This document shows positions 59,712 through 64,000 of a DNA stretch of 64,000 nt, piece after piece. Source of the DNA: Parietichytrium sp. I65-24A (taxonomy: Eukaryota > Sar > Bigyra > Thraustochytrida > Thraustochytriidae); NCBI GenBank assembly GCA_012862575.1, contig BLSF01000027.1, forward strand, positions 468,362-532,361, given 5' to 3'. Every line of letters begins with the position of its first letter. The stretch's first letter is position 1. The notes beneath the pieces were generated by a model. It saw only the letters and a program-made list of their open reading frames with translations, was not told the origin of the DNA and searched no databases. The position numbers were made by a program, and so were the translations under genes.

Positions 59712-61019
59712 TCATGGTGTCAAGTCGTAGCAAGCGCAAATCCTAGACGAATAGTAAAATGTGAGGGCCAAGACGCCACCGATTCCTTGCACCAAAGCGT
59801 TTCTTGACAGGAGTTTAAAGTCAAGGGAGAGGTGATCTGTTTTGTACGCCCTTGCTTTCGCAATGTCGGTCAGTGTTTCACTTGTAGTTGCAAACGCTGC
59901 GCGCCACATGAGCGTCCCGCTGAACGACGACTGCAGGGATGTCATCAGTGCAGCGAGAAGAAGCGCGCGCTTCTCGCCTATTTCGTCGCTGATTGTCAGT
60001 TCATTCCATAAATTGCTAACGAGTTCGTCGCCCTCGAAATGCTTGCTCACCACGGAGAGAACCTCACTCATGGTACTCGACCTCTCCAAATTTCTACTGG
60101 CCCTGAAATCCTCTTCCGGCGCAATTTTGGCGTTTTGCATCGAATCCCAAAAATATGCAAATGCAAAAGCGCTAATTGCTTCAACAATGCCTTGCATAAG
60201 TACTACCGAGATAAAGCTTCCATGCGATTGTATTTGAAACTGAAGCATGAAGCCTGGCAACGCAAACGCTGTGACGAGCCCAGTGTTATTATTGAGAAAC
60301 ACATCCACACGACTCTTCTTCACCATGTTATACCTGAGCTGATAGCGCAGGAAGATTGCCAGGCCAGGATAAATTATGCCCAATACTATAATCTCTTGCA
60401 CCCCGGCGATGTAGTTCCTTACAGAAAGGAGAACAAAACCATTGATTGTCCAAGACGCAACAATGACCCCAATTGACGACGCGGCTCTCTTCAACAAAGG
60501 TATTGCCTTCGAGCGTTTCCCAAACTTTGCAATCTTGAAAAGAGCTTGTATCCCGTACTCAAGGGCTGTACACACGCAGAGTGTGAAATGAATGGAGATC
60601 GAGTATCCCGAGGCAAGCAAAGCATAAAGCAGCGCAGTTGAAAGGAGTGCAAATATCAACGCCATTCCAAGAACGAGTCTTTGCTTGGTTTGCAGCATGT
60701 TGTGCAAAAACAACAAAATATAAAAATCCCGGTAGAGCAAGGCGGAGTCAAATCCTCTAAACGATTCCTCGTGCGCAGATGTGTCATTGAGGCACAAGAA
60801 CTCCGACAAGCCTTGCGCTTTCAAGTTATCCCGGTGAGAAACACCAAGAATCAGCTGCTCTTCGCACGTGGTGATAAAAACTGCAAAACTACCGAGGACA
60901 AGAACTGTTGGGATTGCTCCTGCTGCCAAGCACGTCAGCTGCGCCTGGAAGACAATCTCTGCACGGATGGCGTTCATCCTTTGCGACTTTCGCACACCAC
61001 TCCGCTTTGCGACGGCCAT
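59712..61019 (-). CDS. Polytopic membrane protein of an unrecognised family, paralogue 1
   Basis: 435 residues with about eight to nine hydrophobic segments, including residues near 28-50, 105-160 (two to three), 180-205, 208-228, 245-290 and a final one at 410-430. A hydrophilic loop near 300-400 contains LTISDEIGEKRALLLAALM. No transporter, channel or GPCR signature is recognisable. It shares collinear blocks with the gene at 62146-63471: CLNDTSAHEESFRGFDSALL, YPGLAIFLRYQLRYNMV, NNNTGLVTAFALPGFMLQF. Function unknown. Confidence 0.85.
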   Translation of the reverse strand: MAVAKRSGVRKSQRMNAIRAEIVFQAQLTCLAAGAIPTVLVLGSFAVFITTCEEQLILGVSHRDNLKAQGLSEFLCLNDTSAHEESFRGFDSALLYRDFYILLFLHNMLQTKQRLVLGMALIFALLSTALLYALLASGYSISIHFTLCVCTALEYGIQALFKIAKFGKRSKAIPLLKRAASSIGVIVASWTINGFVLLSVRNYIAGVQEIIVLGIIYPGLAIFLRYQLRYNMVKKSRVDVFLNNNTGLVTAFALPGFMLQFQIQSHGSFISVVLMQGIVEAISAFAFAYFWDSMQNAKIAPEEDFRASRNLERSSTMSEVLSVVSKHFEGDELVSNLWNELTISDEIGEKRALLLAALMTSLQSSFSGTLMWRAAFATTSETLTDIAKARAYKTDHLSLDFKLLSRNALVQGIGGVLALTFYYSSRICACYDLTP

Positions 61020-62145
61020 GTGGCGCCTTCTCGGAATGGGTGTTGTTGGCGAAGCTCTCGTCTCGACCCGTTTGCCTAAGAAACGTTAAACTGCCAGCCA
61101 CTGCCACTCCCACACCTAGAAAGAACGAAATGGTCATAAGAGTTTAGTTTTTGAGAGAAGCAACAATGTTCTTTGCTTACCGAATTCGCAAGATTTTCTC
61201 AGAATCGTTCGCCATTAGCGTAAGCGCAGTTGTGACGACGGTATCGCGCAGCGCCAAATCGGACGCAGCTCACTGTACTATTCGTTGAGCAGGGGTCCTA
61301 CTTGACATGCAAACGCGGATTATGTTGCGAAGCATCTTTCTGCTGACCTAGAGAAAGTGTGACCCATCAATTGCTGCCATTGAAGCAAATTGGCATCTTT
61401 CGCGGAAAGATCCCTAAGCACCTATGCTGCACCTGTAGAAGCGCCTGATCTTCGCATCCCAAAGCCGTTGTTGTCCCTCAACCTCGCATTGCTCCGGCAT
61501 CTTCTTGTGCCCAAGTTGCATTCACAGTCAGTAAGCGCGCTGTATCCCTAATGTCTCGAACGTTGACTCAGGGCCAGTACAAGTGCCAGTACCGGTACCT
61601 TACCAGTGATTGACAAAGTATACTAGTAGTTGAAAAAGCAAAATGCAATGAACACGTATGCACTAACAAATTTACCGGTGAACATTGTACTGGTATGTCA
61701 TAGCCTTTAGTAAGGCTCGTTCACCCCCAAAACTTTCACTCTGCTGATCACTTTTTCTTTTCCTATCTATTACTATGGAAAACTAATATTAGTACCGTAC
61801 AGTAACGAGCACATAGGTCTCCACGCTTGGTAAAAAGTGAATTTGACTACTAGCCACCTGTCTCGGAAGCGGAAGATAAAACAATTTGTTTCGCAGCTGG
61901 CAACCCTCGTTCTGAAACGGAACAGAGATGCACCTTGCCTTCGATGCCAAGAATCAGCTCGCTCAATTCTTTCCACCAGCTTTCGCCTCCTGTTTTCCAA
62001 CCTGAGGTCTCTTCAACTTAACACCCGTGCTTCTCTCCATCCCACTAGATCCGAAAAAATATTTGGGCATCGGTCTTGGCTCTTTCGCTAAACACGATCG
62101 TCAAGATGGGAAATCGCCGGTCTGTGCCCCGGTGGAATCGATCAA
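61020..62145. other. Intergenic region between the membrane paralogues
   Basis: Contains 12-mer copy 4 (61521-61532) and GTAC-rich palindromic words such as GTACCGGTACC near 61590-61602. No gene seen. Confidence 0.55.
61521..61532 (+). promoter_or_regulatory. Intergenic 12-mer TTCACAGTCAGT, copy 4
   Basis: Exact copy with a preceding A, about 500 bp upstream of paralogue 1. Confidence 0.4.
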
Positions 62146-63471
62146 TCAAAAGTAACAAGTTGTGAAGAAAGAGACGTAGAAAACCACAACTGCCATGACA
62201 GCGCCAACTACTTGCACCAAAGTGCACTTTGAGAGCAGCGGAGTTAGTTGGGCCTGATGGCTCACCCGGTAAGCCTTGCTCTTTGCCATGTCGGAGAGTG
62301 TCTCACAGAGAAGTGCTAGCGGAAGACGGCTGGCTATCTTTCTGTCTGCATCAAAATGAATCCGCGAGAGCATGGCGGCCAAGATCAAGGCACGTTTCTC
62401 TCCAATCTCGTCGCTGATGGTAAGCTCACTCCAGAGCGTCGCTTCCAAAATGCTGTCGCCCTCGAATTTGCGAGCGACATTTTGGATCACGTTTGAAAGG
62501 GGCGCGACAGCATTTGTCGAAGAGAAAGCAGCATTTGTCGAAGAGAAAGACTGGTCTGTGCTGTCACTGTGCCCGACTTTACTTTCGCCGAGACTAATCT
62601 CCCAGACTTTAGCGTATATAAAGGCGCCAACTGCTTCGAACGCCAGCTGAAGAAACACTACGAGAACAAAGGCAGAGAGCCCGTCCGTCAAAAATTGCAA
62701 CACAAATCCAGGGAAGGTAAACAGGGTCACAAGATTTGTGTTGTTATTGATAAGAAGGTTTGCCCCCCTTGTCAAGTGCTTGCGATTCTGTACCATGGAA
62801 TACCTTAGACGGTATCGAAATAGGAGAGCAAGGAGTGGATACGCGATCCCCACGCAAATAACCCGCACTTGCTGTGAGAACCGAGGGTTTGTCTGAAAAG
62901 ATACGAAAGCCGTGATTGCCCAAGTCGATAGTACAATGTTGAGGATCGCAACACCCGCGGCGATGACTCTTCGAATTTTAAAAGCCCTCCGATACTTCAA
63001 GAGTTTTTGTAATATCTGGAATGCATACACTAAAACACTGAAGACCACTGGTGACCAAAGTGGGTAAAAGCCATTCGAACTCAGCGCACAGATCAAGTAA
63101 ACCAAAAAGAAACCCACTCCGCTGAAACACAGGGAAAGAAGCGCTGCACTCCAACTATCCGCCTGCAATGCCGAGTATATAAAGATGAGAACCGAGGCGT
63201 GCTTTGTCATGAGCGCAACGTCGAGCCCTTTAAACCGCTCCGCATATGCGGACGTTTGATTCAGACAGATTGCACTCGCCGTGGTGGACTCCACGAAGGC
63301 ATATTTGTGATTGTGGCCGGTGAGATAATCCTCCTCCCACAAGAACATGTAGACGAGGGCTGCAAAGAACAAAGCGATGAGCGGCGTCGGCGCGAGCGCA
63401 AGCGCAGTCAGCCTGGCTTGGAATCCCACCTCGGCGGCGCACCTCCGGAGCATTGTTCGTGCCCACGCCAT
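62146..63471 (-). CDS. Polytopic membrane protein of an unrecognised family, paralogue 2
   Basis: 441 residues with the same architecture as paralogue 1: a first membrane helix after FQARLTALALAPTP, a luminal-looking segment with CLNQTSAYAERFKGLDVALM, YPLLALLFRYRLRYSMV, NNNTNLVTLFTFPGFVLQF, and LTISDEIGEKRALILAAML before the final helix at the C-terminus. A 21-bp tandem duplication (62510-62550) adds a second FSSTNAA unit in the hydrophilic loop. Asn-x-Ser/Thr in the segment after helix 1 suggests glycosylation. Function unknown. Same strand as paralogue 1, 1.1 kb apart, so a tandem duplication. Confidence 0.86.
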   Translation of the reverse strand: MAWARTMLRRCAAEVGFQARLTALALAPTPLIALFFAALVYMFLWEEDYLTGHNHKYAFVESTTASAICLNQTSAYAERFKGLDVALMTKHASVLIFIYSALQADSWSAALLSLCFSGVGFFLVYLICALSSNGFYPLWSPVVFSVLVYAFQILQKLLKYRRAFKIRRVIAAGVAILNIVLSTWAITAFVSFQTNPRFSQQVRVICVGIAYPLLALLFRYRLRYSMVQNRKHLTRGANLLINNNTNLVTLFTFPGFVLQFLTDGLSAFVLVVFLQLAFEAVGAFIYAKVWEISLGESKVGHSDSTDQSFSSTNAAFSSTNAVAPLSNVIQNVARKFEGDSILEATLWSELTISDEIGEKRALILAAMLSRIHFDADRKIASRLPLALLCETLSDMAKSKAYRVSHQAQLTPLLSKCTLVQVVGAVMAVVVFYVSFFTTCYF

Positions 63472-64000
63472 TGCGTCACGCTCGCAGGTTCATCGTACCA
63501 CCTCTGCTCTTTCTCCTGCTCCTGGTCCTCCTGCATCACCTTCGAGCGGCGGTTTCATTTTTCGACTCTTATCAAGATAGTACAAGCATCATCTCATCTT
63601 CCGACGAAATTTTTTTGGCGGTTGCAGCTCGTGCCAGCGTTACTCCATCCAGACTCTGACAACTATTACTACAGCCCACTATCGCCTCCATGTGCTTGCG
63701 CTAGTAATCGTACTGGCACTATTGCCGGTATGGAAAGTCTACGTGTGGATTTCGCTCCGAATTCACAGTCAGTCAGGTTCTGTCTGTAAACGAAAGAATG
63801 TGAATTCTTGTTCTTGATCAAAAACATGGACATGGAACAAAAGAACAAGAACATACAAGAACTAATGACGAGAGAATGGGAGAAAGGCAGGGAAAGGTGC
63901 TGGTGTTCCTCTGCCAATGGCGTTATCTTCGCGGTCAATTCTTTCCACAGTTTGCCTACGGGCTTGCACATGTCGGCTGCGCCACTTGTGCTTGTTTAAA
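63472..64000. other. Right-edge intergenic sequence
   Basis: Upstream region of paralogue 2. Holds 12-mer copy 5 (63762-63773). No gene supported to the window edge. Confidence 0.5.
63762..63773 (+). promoter_or_regulatory. Intergenic 12-mer TTCACAGTCAGT, copy 5
   Basis: Exact copy with a preceding A, about 290 bp upstream of paralogue 2. Both membrane paralogues have one upstream, in the same orientation. Confidence 0.42.

Overview
The window is nuclear DNA of a microbial eukaryote. It carries 26 intact protein-coding genes, one partial gene at the left edge, a clustered family of six small genes, and one tRNA gene. Only two genes need spliceosomal introns, which are short GT-AG introns of 74-101 bp. 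The tRNA is an initiator tRNA-Met with a canonical-position intron. Several genes are purely eukaryotic (Rpn6, Rrp4, Noc1/CEBPZ, a USP9X/USP24-like deubiquitinase), and an IQUB homologue implies a lineage that builds cilia or flagella. Spacing is compact, with gaps often of 0.3-1 kb. A heterotrophic stramenopile such as a thraustochytrid would fit, but that placement is inference and weak.

Layout. 0-5 kb: left-edge gene fragment, a TGT enzyme of chlamydial type with two introns, and a catalytic-domain-only MTHFR on the opposite strand. 5.4 kb: intron-bearing tRNA-iMet. 5.9-16 kb: Noc1/CEBPZ ribosome-biogenesis factor, EF-hand/C2 protein, CRAL-TRIO protein, unrecognised helical protein. 17-25 kb: acidic acylation-signal protein, small GC-rich gene, SR-rich coiled-coil protein, TPR-glycosyltransferase fusion, RING protein with a CaaX tail. 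25.5-31.2 kb: two secreted, probably GPI-anchored proteins, each with three domains resembling copper-only superoxide dismutase; one keeps three intact copper sites, the other only the middle one. 34.6-36.3 kb: probably mitochondrial ATP-dependent PEPCK. 36.7-41.4 kb: six nearly identical 89-residue LITAF-like genes, five in tandem and the sixth inverted. 42-55 kb: a minus-strand run of a giant deubiquitinase with UBA domain, Rpn6, Rrp4 and an unrecognised protein. 55.5-63.5 kb: glutaredoxin, ankyrin protein, IQUB lacking its usual C-terminus, and two tandem paralogues of an unrecognised polytopic membrane family.

There is no operon logic. The nearest functional groupings are the two SOD-repeat genes, the LITAF array, the membrane pair, and the adjacent deubiquitinase and proteasome-lid genes. 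The strongest leads for something undescribed are the LITAF-like array (altered first zinc knuckle, mosaic copies, inverted end copy, a flanking repeat shared with 32.5 kb), the Cu-only SOD repeat pair, the intron in an initiator tRNA, the chlamydial-type TGT, and a 12-bp word occurring five times in intergenic DNA. A single N at 41567 lies between two perfect 86-bp copies and is most likely an assembly seam.
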